Assembly: GCF_001949145.1 (NCBI RefSeq)
Contig: NW_019091424.1
Coordinates: 1,573,979-1,625,570 of the forward strand
From: Acanthaster planci
Lineage: Eukaryota; Echinodermata; Asteroidea; Valvatida; Acanthasteridae
Direction: 5' to 3'
Length of the DNA stretch: 51,592 bases
This document shows, piece by piece, positions 1-12,200 of the stretch. The notes under the pieces were generated by a model, which was not told where the DNA came from, did no database searches, and worked only from the letters and a program-made list of their open reading frames with translations. Numbering within the stretch: position 1 is the first letter of the stretch; every line of letters starts with the position of its first letter. Position numbers and translations under genes: made by a program.

Positions 1-255
1 AAAGCTGAATCACTGATCACGATTCGGATCTACATGTACTTGAAACAGACAGACGCTAACTTTCCAGGATGCCCTTAGATTGGAGAGTGGGTACGAGCGG
101 ACGTGTCAGGGAGCCAGACAGTCCAGATGACTGTTTCTACACAGAACCTAGGGACCTAGGCTAACAGCAGTAACTTCAAGCGGCTGTGCACTAAAATTGA
201 ATGGAGGGGTGGAGGGGATATGGTGGACGATGTGATGAGGATTTTTGACACTTAC

Positions 256-372
256 TGAGGGAGAAGCCCGCTGAGGCTGGCCCTGATGTAGTGACCGTCG
301 TCGCCTTGCCGAGCAAAGATCCCAGGCTATTGGAGGAATTGATGGCTGTTGCACCGAAGGCAAATCCTCCCC
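256..372 (-). CDS. FG nucleoporin exon 5
   Basis: 117 nt, phase 1 on both sides, acceptor tgtctttcag, donor gtaagt. It encodes GGFAFGAT and AGFSLS. Positions 1-255 show no further exon that I can support and are probably intron. Confidence 0.8.
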
Positions 373-3300
373 CTGAAAGACAAATACAGAAGAAATTAAA
401 ATCTTCCAAGATACCAAAAAAAAAAATTCCTCTTCTCATAAACCACATTGGGATGGCTATTAAGATGACAAGCTATGAAATTGTTCTCGCTTTTACATAC
501 TGGAAAACAGATGCCTGAGGACATAGGCTGTCGTCACATGCAGCTCTGATGTACATTCCTGTCATACAGGTTAGTCTATACAGTTTAAGAAGCTTTGAGG
601 ACACTGCCTATGTAAAAAAAAGCGAGAGTGATCATCTGACATCCTGAGGACATTCCATGTCCTCAAAATGCTTGTGAGGACATTCCATGTCCTCACAACC
701 TCACAAACACGGATGTCACGCATTCAGGACTTTGGTCTCATTGATGGACTCACCAGCCACAGATGATGTTGTGGTGGTAGCTGTGGTGCCCTGAGTACCC
801 AAGGCACCAGTCCCGCTTAGTGTGGGGACTGACGAGGTTATCGCTGTCTTGGCACCAAACGAGAAGCCCTGGTTGGTAGTTGCGGCAGCGGCAGCAGTGG
901 AGGTGGCGGCAGTGGGTGTCCCTAAGCTGAAGGTCTTGGTGGCCGCTCCGAGGCTGAAACCGCTGCTACCACTGGGTGCCGGTGCTGCCGATGTCCCACC
1001 TGAGGGAGAAATGGAATGGAGGTGGGGAAATTGAAGTAGGTGAGAGGGTGTTAAAAACTGTCGCCATCCTTAGAAGCAAGGGCAACGGCAGAACAGTTGA
1101 ACTGTAGATGTTAAGTGGCTGTATGGAGACCGCAAATTCGTGATTTCCAATTAGAAAAGTTGCTGTTAGCAGCACAAAATCTGCTTAAATGGCAGCTCAC
1201 CGTGCAAACAGGGCATGGACAATATCGTTTTGAAACTGAGCCCTAACCTACCAGGACACTGTGACAATCAACCAGGCAAACTCCAGGGGCCAGATATAGT
1301 CTATGCCCTCCGAGTCCTAGACAGCCAGTCATCACAGGATCTGACACCCATACTCTTTAACTGGGCCGGCAAAATGTGCTTCAGAATGGGTGGTTTAATT
1401 TCATCGAATGTTGAATGCAAATGCAACAACGTCCCGCTGATGATGTTTACGCCTGTTGCACCTTGTTAGGTGTAAGTGCCGAATGTCACGGGTTCAGACA
1501 TTCTATGGATGTTTGGGCAGACCTGCATGTTTTCAGTTGAAATTTGAGCGACAGTCGGGGTTTACTAACAAGGCTTAAAAGCTTCATTCAAAGTGGTCGT
1601 AGATCATGTCATCCACTTATTTGTCCCAACTTGCAGGGGGGGGTTCAAACACTTACCCAGGCTGAAACCTCCTGTTGTACTGCCTCCCAGTGAGGCTCCG
1701 CCCCCCAGACTGAAGCCGCTGGTAGCCGTGGCAACAGCGGTGGTGGTAGTGGGGGCAGCTGGTGTCCCGCCCAGAGTTGGTGCAGTTATCGTCGTGGAAG
1801 GTGTCGCGCCCAAGGAAAAGCCACCGGTTGCAGCTGCAGTCCCGGCAGTCGCACCACCCAGGGTGAAACCCCCGGTGCTTGTGGTGGACACTGGTGTCCC
1901 CCCCGTGGATGCCGACGGCGGAGCACCAAACGAAAAACCGGCGCCTGTTGGAAAGAAATCAGCTCTCATTAAACTCTTCGCACAGGGAACCGTCGACAGC
2001 CGCGGCTTTGTGTAAGGATTAGTGCATACCACACATACAGTCTATTCACCATGCAGCTGCTGGTTCAATGGGGCCTGCTGATGGACACAGCCCTCCATTC
2101 AGGGCATACCACAGCCCAGCAGTCACGGTCAAAAGAATTATTAGCGCAAAGGGGTTAAATCACTTGCCAATGGTATTACTCCGCATTATTATTACTGCTT
2201 GTGTAAGGTACGGTATTATGTTTGGCTAAAATATTCCCACTTTTTCATTCAAAAGAATACGACTGAACGTGGGGGCTTACCGACTGGCTTGACGCCTGAG
2301 CCCAGGGAGAATCCCCCCGTGGAGGCGGTGCTTGTTGTCGACGCGGGGGTGGGCTGGGCACCAAAGGAGAAGCCCCCTCCTGACGGGGTTGCCGCAGAAG
2401 TCGTGGATATAGTCCCGCCTTTTCAAATGGAGGGTGCACGGAGGAACAAAATGAGAAATTCTGGGATGTGCTTTCATCGACCGTATGACTGAAACAAGGT
2501 ACTCGCTCCTCTCATGGTCAGACACTCACAGAGCTGTGATTGAATAAACTTGCAGCTCGATACATGTAAACTTTAACCACTGCAAGATTTCCCTGCAGAC
2601 TTTCACCAGCTAGATCATTGACCTATTTCTCTTCAAAAGCTCTTGGAAATGTACTGCACATGCAGTAGTTTTATAGCATTACAATAGGAAAAGAGGGCAA
2701 ATGTGAATACCAAATTATTTCACTTCACCCGGGTGTCTAGATCTGATCAGCATTACGGAAACCAAGTCAGAGAAAATAATCTGTCAATTTGAATATCTGT
2801 ACGCTTGTGCATGTGCATGTGTCTTTGACGAGACGAAGGAAGGAGTTCCACATATGGACGGACATCATCCATTTTCCCTTATCATGCCACCAGAAAGCAG
2901 TAACATGTCCTGGAAAGTCAAATTCTCGGGGAAAATATGAGAGCAGTTACTGAGAATATAGAGTTTTCAGACCAGTCTCATAGGGTCTGTTGACTCTGCA
3001 GACAGGGTGTCAAGAGATGGGAGATTGTAAAGTTTGGCACCCCTTTCTTGTATAGAAGGAAGAATTAGATTTAAGCTTTCATACTCACATTATTTCGCCG
3101 AATTGCAGAGTTTAATTTTGTAGAAACAGGGCAGGGTTTTGATTTTTGTGGGGAATGGGGTGGGGGGGGAGGGAAATGAAATGTGTCTTGATAGAGTGTC
3201 TCTGACTGGTAGCTGAAAAGCTTTATTAGAAAGCTGATGGACTCTGATTGGTGGAGATCAGCCCATCAAAAGGCGTAAGGGTACTGAAGATATTGTCAAC

Positions 3301-3958
3301 CTGCTCCGTAGAGTGTCTCTTATTGGTTCATGGAAAGTTTTTTTAGAAAGCCGATCTCTGATTCATCAAAAAGGCAGATCAGGGAGTAAGAGTATCGAAG
3401 AGAACAGCTAATGCTCAATCAGTCTTCATGTGTGTGTGTCAACTGTCAAGTTGACTGTGCATTTACGTTGACAGACGTAAGGTAAGAAAATCACATTTTT
3501 TTCCCCCCGATTTGGTTTTCCAAATGCAACCCATATAGGGTCATGACAATTAAAAGACATTGTCCGAGTAACACTCTTTTTTTGGGGCGGACCATTATTT
3601 CTACAAGTAGCTAAAAACAGGGGGATCCGGCCTTGACAATGCCCCCCAAGTGATGTGTGTAAGTGTATGGAACTCACACCAAAATAAGGAAACCCTGGTC
3701 GAAACAGGCCACCGTAGTTTGAAACTTACCAGCACTCCCAAATGAGAACGAACTGCTACCCAATCCCGTCCCTCCACCAAACGCAAAGCTACTGGATCCT
3801 AAGCTGGGTGTGGTGCCTGCTGCCGTCGCCACTGGCTTAGAGGCGCCGAAGGTGAAACCACCAGAGCCGGCGGGAGTGGTCCCAAAGGAGAATCCCCCTC
3901 CAGTGGTTGAGGTGGTTGTGGGACCGGGGGTGCCGCCGAAGGGATTGGGATTGGCCAT
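256..3958 (-). CDS. FG-repeat nucleoporin, N-terminal part (Nup62/Nup58 type), gene continues beyond window
   Basis: Five coding exons are visible on the minus strand: 3730-3958, 2281-2418, 1657-1944, 754-999 and 256-372. The joined product starts MANPNPFGGTPG and is almost entirely Ser/Thr/Ala/Gly-rich spacer with FG cores (GGFSFG, GGFTFG, SSFAFG) and GFSLG/GFTLG variants. FG repeats of this kind line the nuclear pore channel and bind transport receptors; Nup62, Nup58 and Nup54 form the central channel complex. The start ATG at 3958 sits in a strong context (gccgccATGG). All introns are phase 1, so every internal exon is a multiple of three. The C-terminal coiled coil that would separate Nup62 from Nup58 lies outside the window, so I do not assign a symbol. 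Family call is firm, member uncertain. Confidence 0.85.
488..705. repeat. GAGGACAT/ATGTCCTC short palindromic repeat cluster
   Basis: The unit gaggacattccatgtcctca occurs twice (from about 643 and 674), with looser gaggac copies upstream. The motif recurs in INTS11 introns at 7555-7760 and 11318-11375. Confidence 0.6.
754..999 (-). CDS. FG nucleoporin exon 4
   Basis: 246 nt, phase 1 on both sides, acceptor ttctccctcag, donor gtgagt. It encodes SGFSLGAAT, KTFSLGTP and QGFSFGAK, then a Thr-rich stretch ending TTTTSSVAG. Confidence 0.82.
1657..1944 (-). CDS. FG nucleoporin exon 3
   Basis: 288 nt, phase 1 on both sides, acceptor ttccaacag, donor gtaagt. It carries AGFSFGAP, GGFTLGGA, GGFSLGAT, SGFSLGGG and GGFSLG. 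The complementary strand is also open here only because of the composition. Confidence 0.85.
2281..2418 (-). CDS. FG nucleoporin exon 2
   Basis: 138 nt, phase 1 on both sides, acceptor aaaag, donor gtaagc. It contains GGGFSFGAQ and GGFSLGSG. Confidence 0.82.
3189..3405. repeat. Imperfect tandem duplication of about 115 bp in nucleoporin intron 1
   Basis: Two units share gagtgtctct..attggt, ttagaaagc(t/c)gat, ctctgatt and aagagta/aagggta-like segments, starting near 3194 and 3311. Non-coding. Confidence 0.6.
3730..3958 (-). CDS. FG nucleoporin exon 1 (start codon)
   Basis: 229 nt, ATG at 3958, donor GTAAGT, ends in phase 1. It encodes GGGFSFG, GGFTFGAS, SSFAFGGG and SSFSFGSAG repeats. Confidence 0.88.
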
Positions 3959-5390
3959 GGCGGCTTTGAAATCAAGTCACAAATCACACTTGTGTCTGTG
4001 GAAGGGATTCATTTATACAAATGGTCAGGGCACCGGAAAAAATTCCATAACCTTCGGACGCCACTCACTTTAGCTATCTGAAAACAGTAAAATGGGAAAG
4101 AGTTCCATTTTACAGACAGCACTAATTTTCCCTTAAAATGTTAAACAGTTATTAGAAAGCGATAACATTTCCTAAGAAGTGAAATATAGCTTCAGGAGAA
4201 AATTCTGAAGCAAGCTCAGGTTCTTCAGATAAATCTCACAGGTTTGTTATAATCGTGTTGTCCGTATATGGAACTCTTTCCCTGAATGTCAAATTTAGCC
4301 CTGAAAATATTGAGGTGGTGCAGCACAATCTCGACACTTGCGCTGATTTACTGTACTCTTTCCCGAGTTGATATGGATTTCATTCAAAAGCAAATCAACT
4401 CACGATGGAGAAGGCCTACAATAAATTGGTGCAAGACTCAGGATCGCACTGACATGACTGAACAGCAAGCCTACTAGCCTACTGTCTTAGGATTTTTCAA
4501 ACCAGGATTCGTGCATAGGTTGTGAAGTACAGTGGTGGCCGTATATTGTTCCCAAATGAGTGTCAGAGTTGGCCTATATGAGTAGTACTCGACTATAGGG
4601 CTTAGTATGAGCTGAGTGATGCAATGAGTGACATATCTGAGTATTATTAAATGATATTGACAAAATTGCCTTAGCCATGCACAGCATTGAGGAACAGATC
4701 TGCTGCTTGCTCTATGCCTTAAATTAACAAGACCACACCATGACCACATTACAAGCAGGCTAAAAAAAAGCTAAATCTCTTCGACTTCAGGTTTACTGAA
4801 GACTGGCACGCAAAAATTTAGAAACACATTTAGTAAAAGGTTTAAGCTGTCAGTAAACAAGGTAAAGCATGTTTAAAGTGTATTATATCGATAGTTACGA
4901 CAAGAGAAATTCCATTTTACCTTCGTTCTCACTATGCACGCGCGCTGCACCTTTTGTGAATGGCGGTACTGCACAGTATGCATAGCGCCCTCAAGCGGCA
5001 TAAAAATAGGGTGGTCAATTTTTCTTAGAAACGGAGACTGAGTTATCATTCCTTCACTTTCCTTTTAAAGAAGTTTTAGTGATTTGAGGGGAAATCCAAT
5101 CTCTTTTTGGAGTATGTTTGTCTCTTCTGAAACTCGACTTCAGCTTGACACTGACCTCATCCGTGTGAACAACTCCGTTTGCATTGGCCGGGGAAATTGT
5201 GGCCCAGGAATTATTCAACCACCCCACGACTGCAGGGTCTACAAAATAATATGCAAATTAAATTGCAAAGCCTAAATTTGAGAGCGTTGGGGAGGGGAGT
5301 GGACGGGGGGGGGGAATTTACAACTCTGAAATGTATCATCCCCATGAACATACCTTCACTCAACAATACATGCCAACATAAAAGCCCTTC
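3959..5390. other. Intergenic: 5' flank of the nucleoporin gene
   Basis: No coding exon is supported here. It should hold the nucleoporin promoter and 5' UTR. It contains the foldback element at 4314-4472. Confidence 0.5.
4314..4472. mobile_element. Foldback (MITE-like) element, family 1 copy A
   Basis: The left arm ggtgcagcaca..cacttgcgc..atttactgta..gagttgat is answered by the inverted right arm atcaactcac..tacaataaat..gcaag..ctgaacagca. The second copy is at 17018-17187. No protein is encoded, so it would be non-autonomous. Confidence 0.65.
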
Positions 5391-5407
5391 TTAACAAAGT
5401 TTTAACT

Positions 5408-5413
5408 TTTATT
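5408..5413 (-). terminator. Candidate poly(A) signal of INTS11
   Basis: The complement reads AATAAA about 790 nt downstream of the INTS11 stop codon. This would place the 3' UTR at roughly 5390-6199. Confidence 0.45.
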
Positions 5414-6199
5414 TCACAAAAACCTCCTACTTCAATTTTACAAATCGGTAAGAAGAGTAATACAAGTCTTACACAGCATGATTCCATCGACGGTAAAGTC
5501 CAGTAACGCCATCTTGACAACACGAAAATTATGCAATGCCACTGTTTTAGTCACATAAAATATTCATGTTGAACAAAAAAATTAACTGTGATAACAACAG
5601 ATAACTCTGACCTTTATAGCTCAGTTGAATTTTTGGAGGGCAAGCACAGCACAGCCAACATATGAGAATAATACAAGGGAGTTAAATAACCCAAGCTGGC
5701 ATGAACGAAGATTGGTAACTGAAGACTATTTGCCTGTCAACAGAGGGCTCTCTCTGGGTATTTGACGTCACAAAGTTACAAGGTACCATCACTTCAGCAA
5801 GGCGACGCGTGAATGAGATTTTTTATCTTTCAAGAGCAAGTAAAGATGGCGTGATTGTCTTTGGCAGGATTTTCTGTACAGTCAGATCGCAGTCTCCTTG
5901 CAGGACAACACCAAAGAATGAAGACTATGGCGTTCTTCAAAACTCAGATGCATCACCATTCCAACTTCCCGTTTTAGCTCTTATGAGTTTTGTCCCCTGC
6001 ATTGAGATGCTGGAGCTCTTATCACAGCCGATTTCTCTGCTTCAGAAACATCCTATTTTCTAACACATAAACCAAATCTGAAGGAATTTCATCTGTTTTT
6101 TTTCAACAGTGAGTGTTTGATGAACCCGACTTGCAAAGCTTGAAAATGAAACCGATGGCAGAGGCAGGGACAAAGTTAAAAGGACAAGTACTTCTGGGG

Positions 6200-6268
6200 T
6201 CATGTGTCCATGTGGACTGCAAACCCGTGCTGCAATCCCGCAAACAAGGCACTACCAAGGTCCTCTTC
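6200..6268 (-). CDS. INTS11: INTS11 exon 23 (stop)
   Basis: 69 nt, [20 protein letters not shown] then DT and TGA. It aligns with human DEELGSFLTSLL; the extreme tail differs. Confidence 0.88.
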   Translation of the reverse strand, partial: EEDLGSALFAGLQHGFAVHMDT

Positions 6269-9200
6269 CTGTAGGCGGAGAAAAAGACAACAGAGGGGGG
6301 AGGGTGAAAATGAAACATGGACCACGAGGTAAATGGGAGGAAGTTTTGATCAAGAACTCTCGTTGACTACCGTTTGACCAATATTCAATGCATGACAGTC
6401 AGCGTTAGTTTAAATTATTCTAGTCAGTGACTGAGGACCAGTCTATCGGTTGATTACAGCTCTAGTAATCAACAGCCGTGCATATCACAATGTACAGCGG
6501 GGAGCCAGGAGCTTGAGTAGCCCGGAAACACCTGTTAAGCTCAGCTCATTTAATTAGTGATGCTCAAACTTCAAAACATGTACGAAAGAGCAAGGCCATT
6601 CACAGACGGACCCCTTATCGACCGCTGTTGTGGTCAAAACCATCATGAGACCAGATACAAGACCAGTCACAAGTGACAGGGCAATCGATGACCAAGGAAT
6701 GCTTTTGCTGCAGTACATTTGAATTGCTTGTGACTTGAATTCAGACTGGAGGTCTTGTGATGGTTTTGTGGGGTCTTGTAATGGTCTTAAGAATCTCCAC
6801 TACAACACTGTTATCAATGATTGGTTTCTTGATTGATCTTTCTTGGGCTTGAGGAATGGGTTTAAAAGCTCACCTGGTACGGCCAGGACACCAAGAGGTC
6901 TAGAGATTCCTCACTTTCTCCCGCCACCTGAAACAAATATTTTTGCAGATTCACATGTAGCTGATATCAAGAATAAGGAAAAGTGAAGAGAGAGCAGGTA
7001 TTCGATAAAACCTGGGACAAAGTCTGTAGGGCTGCCGTTAAGTGTAATTTAGCACATTTATGAGCTAAGGACAAATTGAGTTGGGGACCATTCGCAAAAG
7101 AGAACAAACCACATGCATATTGGCTGTGCAAAGCTTTTTTGCCATTTTTAACTATTTCCAAATAATAAAGGGATAAGTTTTATCACTCTGTTACCTTAAC
7201 CAGAACTGATCCGACAAGAATTGAGCCATCTGAAGTAAGCTGAACACTCTGGTGTGGAAATCTCCTTAAATTCAAACAATGAATAAAATGGAAGAGGGAA
7301 AAAAAGTAGATCAGCAATTTAACATACAAGAAAAATTAAGAAATCAAAATGTCGGACAAAATTTCTCTGAAATAGCAATGCAAAATCTGGTTCTCTGGGC
7401 AATTTTTAAAAGAAGTTGTCATGACGATCCTAGACAGGGTGGTATGAGACATGCAATGTACCTGGACTTCTTCATCTGAAGAGATGAAATTTGTCCAATC
7501 ATAAGTCAACCCAGAAGTCGCATTTAAATTGCAACAAGGACCTGCCATAGACATGTGAGGACTTATAATTGCCGTGTGATTGAGATGTGACTCAGTTCTG
7601 AGGACTTTTGATAAACACGTAAAATTTGTAAGGGCTTGAGATTTCATTGCAATTACAATGGGACTCCTTATGACCTGTAAGAATTTGTAGATTTAGTTAA
7701 GAGGACTTGTGCTAACTTACGAGGACATGTGACATCTGAGGACATGTGACATGACATCTCCTTTTAAAACTTAACATGTGGATTACAGTTTGAATTATCA
7801 GAGAAGCCATATCAATGCCTTTTCAAGACTTGTAATTGGCTTGTGAGGACACAGGACAGACTTGACACAGTACTGGCATCGTCTCCACAAACTGGTATGC
7901 GGAGTCATGCTTTGATCATCATACAAGCAAACACAATACCTCTTGAGTTTCTTCTGTAGCGCCTCCATGCTCATGGAGGCGATGGTGACTGTGGACGTGA
8001 ATCGGATCTCATGCTCCGTCACGCCTAGTTGCTGCATCGTCTTGGATGCATCCTCAAGATGCATTTTCTGGATTGAAATTTAAAACCAAAAAGGAAACAA
8101 TGTGAAAAAGTTTGACACGGAGGAAATTTATTTTATCCATTGTAATGATCAATGATCGTTCAGTATAAAACATTCTTTCATAATCAATCTTACCTCTCCA
8201 GCGATAGTCAGAGCGCCATGTAATATCCTCGGTTTTTTTACATCTCTCAATGCATCCCCTGAGAGAGAAAAAAATACATTACACATTTTACTTTGATCTC
8301 ATACTATAGTTTTATTTTGACCTAATCCTCAAGTTGAAATGACCTACCGGAAGTGGCGATACTCCGCTTGAGCAAATTTAGGGACACGTCTGCAGTAAGA
8401 TTTGCCTTGGTTTCCAAGGCAACTATCTCTCCATTGGCTGGCATGAAACATTCAATGCCTGGAAAGGGTTTTAAAAAGAATCACATATAAATGTCACAAA
8501 AGTGGAAACTTTCTGCGATTTAAAACTCTTCCCGGCCAGTTTGACTGAATGACATTGGTCCAGACATTTTTCATAATTTCCATATTTCCAGGAAACTCAC
8601 AGTACTTTTGCCCCGATTGTTTAAAAATTTTCAGTAAAAAGCAGGCCTCAAAAGAGTTACAGTCCACAAACTTAATATAGTCCACAGAATTTCAGATCTG
8701 AAAAACTCCTGCTGTACGCTATAAATGCTATAAACAAGATGGATATTTATTTTTCCAACCTCTATCAGGACTTCTAAGCGTCCATAACTGACATGCTCCC
8801 CGACAGTTTACGCACATATTAGGTAATAATATGCTAAGAGACTGACCAAATTCGCCCGTGATCTTCTGCTTGAGGAATTCCATCTTCTTGGCCTCGCCAT
8901 GCACCAGGATGACGTTCTTGGGCTCGCACATTCGGATCAGCTGCATGATACCTTTGGCATCGGCATGAGCGCTGCATCACAGCCAAACAAAATCCAAAAG
9001 ATCAAACCCCGTGACGAAAAAACGTTCAGAAGTACAGTCTTTCTACCAATGAAATCTTCATCCATTACGTGGCATTTAGCGCACCTTGAATACAGTACAA
9101 AGGTTCTTTGCAACAGATTACCAAATGTGACATCATCTCTGAACTGGTAAGTGTAGTGCATATGAATGGGGCGAAACGCGCGTGTTGCTCCCACAAAGTA

Positions 9201-12200
9201 GTGCACGTGACGTATTCACCTCGATGCTCTATTGGCAATAGAGTTGGGTGATGACACCAGTCCTCGATTTTGCACCAAAATGGAACACGTCATTGTAAGG
9301 TCAAGACCCGTTACTTAAAGAAAATGTGGAACAAATGGCCATGCAGCGAAAGGTAATTTCTGTGGTTTCCAGCATACCTGAAAGACATGTACTGGACCGA
9401 GAGCTTCACCTCAATCTGCAATCGGGAAAAAAAAATACAAGAACTTGCAATATGACTGAGCGTAGAAAGCAGACAAAGGTACGGCAAAAATGCAAGCATT
9501 TAGGGAATCCAGTGGCTAGCAGCTCCAGTTATGCCCTAAGACGTGTGTATTACTGCAAGCTGCAGCCGGTAGATTCATTTGTGGCTACTGACTAGGTAAC
9601 AACCCGACACCAAAGCTTGGGCGGTAGAGAGACCTTTGCCCATGTTTGTCTTGTTCCCTGTAAACCCATCGGCAATAGTAATATAACTTCACATATTGAT
9701 AAAAGGGAACAGACTATTTTTCCTTCTAGCCTATGTTTGGTTACATTGCTTTGAACGGTGCAAACGCAAGATGGCTGCCCCATCAATACAGGTCTACGCA
9801 TGCCTCTGCCTACCATCAATGATAAAGCTACTTCTCATACTGCATGTGTCGCTGGCCAAATTAAACTGTACAGCTGTGCCATGGTCCAGACCCTAAATCC
9901 TTTCACAAGTCTAGGTACAAGACCGGGAGCAAGATTGACAATGACATTGGAATGACTTTGTCAACAGTTCATTTGAATAGCTTGTGATTTGACTTGCAAT
10001 GGGCCTGGAGCTGGACCAAGAGAGGGCGCTATTTTCTTAGCAACAGAGGCTCCTTTGGTCGGAACTGAACTTTGCTGGTTTATGGATGATTAGGAAATGG
10101 ACCCATCACGGTCCCATCACTACCAACAAAATGAACGCTCTAGACCAACGCAGCCCTTTTCAACCGATGAGGGGGCGCTTCTGCTCGAGGAGGAAGGGCT
10201 TCTGAGAAAGTGTGCAGAGAGTGGTGACAGACTTAAGTTTGACACTGCCAGACACGACACACGTAAGAACAACGGGTACCAGACCACTTAGACATGGACA
10301 GATATTTTCTTCACAATTATTTCTTTCTCCACTCTCATCTCCCCTTACCACTTGTCGGTTCTCCATCTCGATCTTCTTGGCCCCGCTGAGGATCTTGCTG
10401 CCCACGGTCCCTGCCACGCAGTAGCCCGGCATGATGACCATGTTGAGCGGGTTGGGGGCCCAGTTGCGGAAGATCTGGAGCGACAGGCCAGCGTGGAGCA
10501 TGCCGGGCGTGGCAAAGACCACCATGGGGCCCGGGTTGTGAATGTAACCCCTGTCGAAAGGCTGAGGGTGTGATACAATCGAGACTAGTCGATCAGTAAG
10601 CGGCAGCAGCAAAAATAACATGGTTACGTGTACGTGTTGATGATAAAATTTTGGCAAAAATTTAAATTCAGTGCCTGGTCGATTTATCCCTCCTCAAACA
10701 ACCCTAACTGAACAGGTTTCACTGCCTTCATACAGAAAATTATGATACAGGCTTTTGATAATCAAAATGGTCAACTAGATCGTCCAAATAACCGTCATTC
10801 AAGTGACGTTAGTCGAATTGTGGTCTCAGCCACAGTCACTGCTCACTTGCTAATCGAGGGTTTGCATGGCTGCCACCTTGCAGGCTAGCGCTTGTGTTCC
10901 ACCACTTATGCACAAAGGAGGTTTCCCTCTGGCACAAAAGAACTGCCTTGCAAGATGGCTACTACGCAAAGCCTCTATAAACAAAGTACATGTTCTGACT
11001 GATCAACTGCAGAACAGGAAGGAAAACCCTACCAAATTTTATTCCAATATTTTCAGTCCAGATGAACACAAACTCTCCACCACAACTCTTTGTGACCGAC
11101 AAATGAGAAAGGAAAATGACCTTGATGTGCTTGAAATCAAAAAGGTTCCTCTTGACAAAGGTTTTCCGGATCTTCTGATTGGTCCACATGACAAAGAGCT
11201 TGTAGTAATGATTGGCCTGAAAATTAAGGGGAGGGGTCAAGAAATACCACAACGCTAACAAATCAAACGTCAAATGATGGAACGTTTTTTCAGTTACCAA
11301 GTCAAGGTCTGAAAACTATGACTGTCCTCACTTTGCTTCTGAGGACAGTCCTCACTTTGCTTCTGAGGACAGTCCGGACAAACTATCTGAAACAGACAAA
11401 CCCCGCAACGTTTCACCCCGATGGCCCCCTTTCACGGTGGTAAGCATTGTGTTGGGCTTTGTAGAGACGCTGTCATGGCACAGTAGCTCCGTACAACAGT
11501 GGTCACAATGCTTACCGCCATTGTTGGGGGCCACTGCTAATGAACGACCAGTGTGATAGCATTCTCAGTGCTGTATTTGAGTCCATCTCAAGCCCCTTAC
11601 CAAGTCCTTTCACAAGGCCAGTCTTAGGCATGAGGGTGAACAACGACAAAAGAATGCTTTTGCCGCAGCTCATTTGAATAGCTTATGAATTGGCTTACGA
11701 CTGAATGACTTGCGATGGACTCAAATACAACACTGGGCATTACCATGGTTATCGGATTCCATCTACACTGTACTTGACTAGGATTCTCTCCTCACAACCG
11801 CTGTAATGAATGGAGTTCCCTTAGTGTACTTGGTACCACAGACTTTTCTAGACTGCATATTCTGTCACACAACCTCTCAAACTGGTTTAAAAAAACAACG
11901 ATTTTCCAACCTTTTCTGTGAGTCCCAGAGAGAAGTACACTGGTACTGTCAGGTTCATCCGATCCCTGCAGTGTGGGAGAAGAACAAAAGAGATGCAATG
12001 GGAAAACTTGAAAAGGACACTTGCTGTGCTACGAAATTACGCTACTGATGCAGAGGCATATCCAGGTCATGGGTGGCCAAACCGATAACTATTTTTCTCA
12101 AAACGACTGTCTGGTATTTTCCATCCATAAAAGAATCCTACCTGTGGTAGCGCCATTTCTAAAATGCTGGCACTTTCAATTTCTTTTTTTAAAAAAGGCA

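Noticed and set aside
1593-2015. 140-codon plus-strand open frame opposite nucleoporin exon 3
   Set aside because: It is the complement of an FG-repeat exon; the minus strand has the FG pattern and good splice sites.
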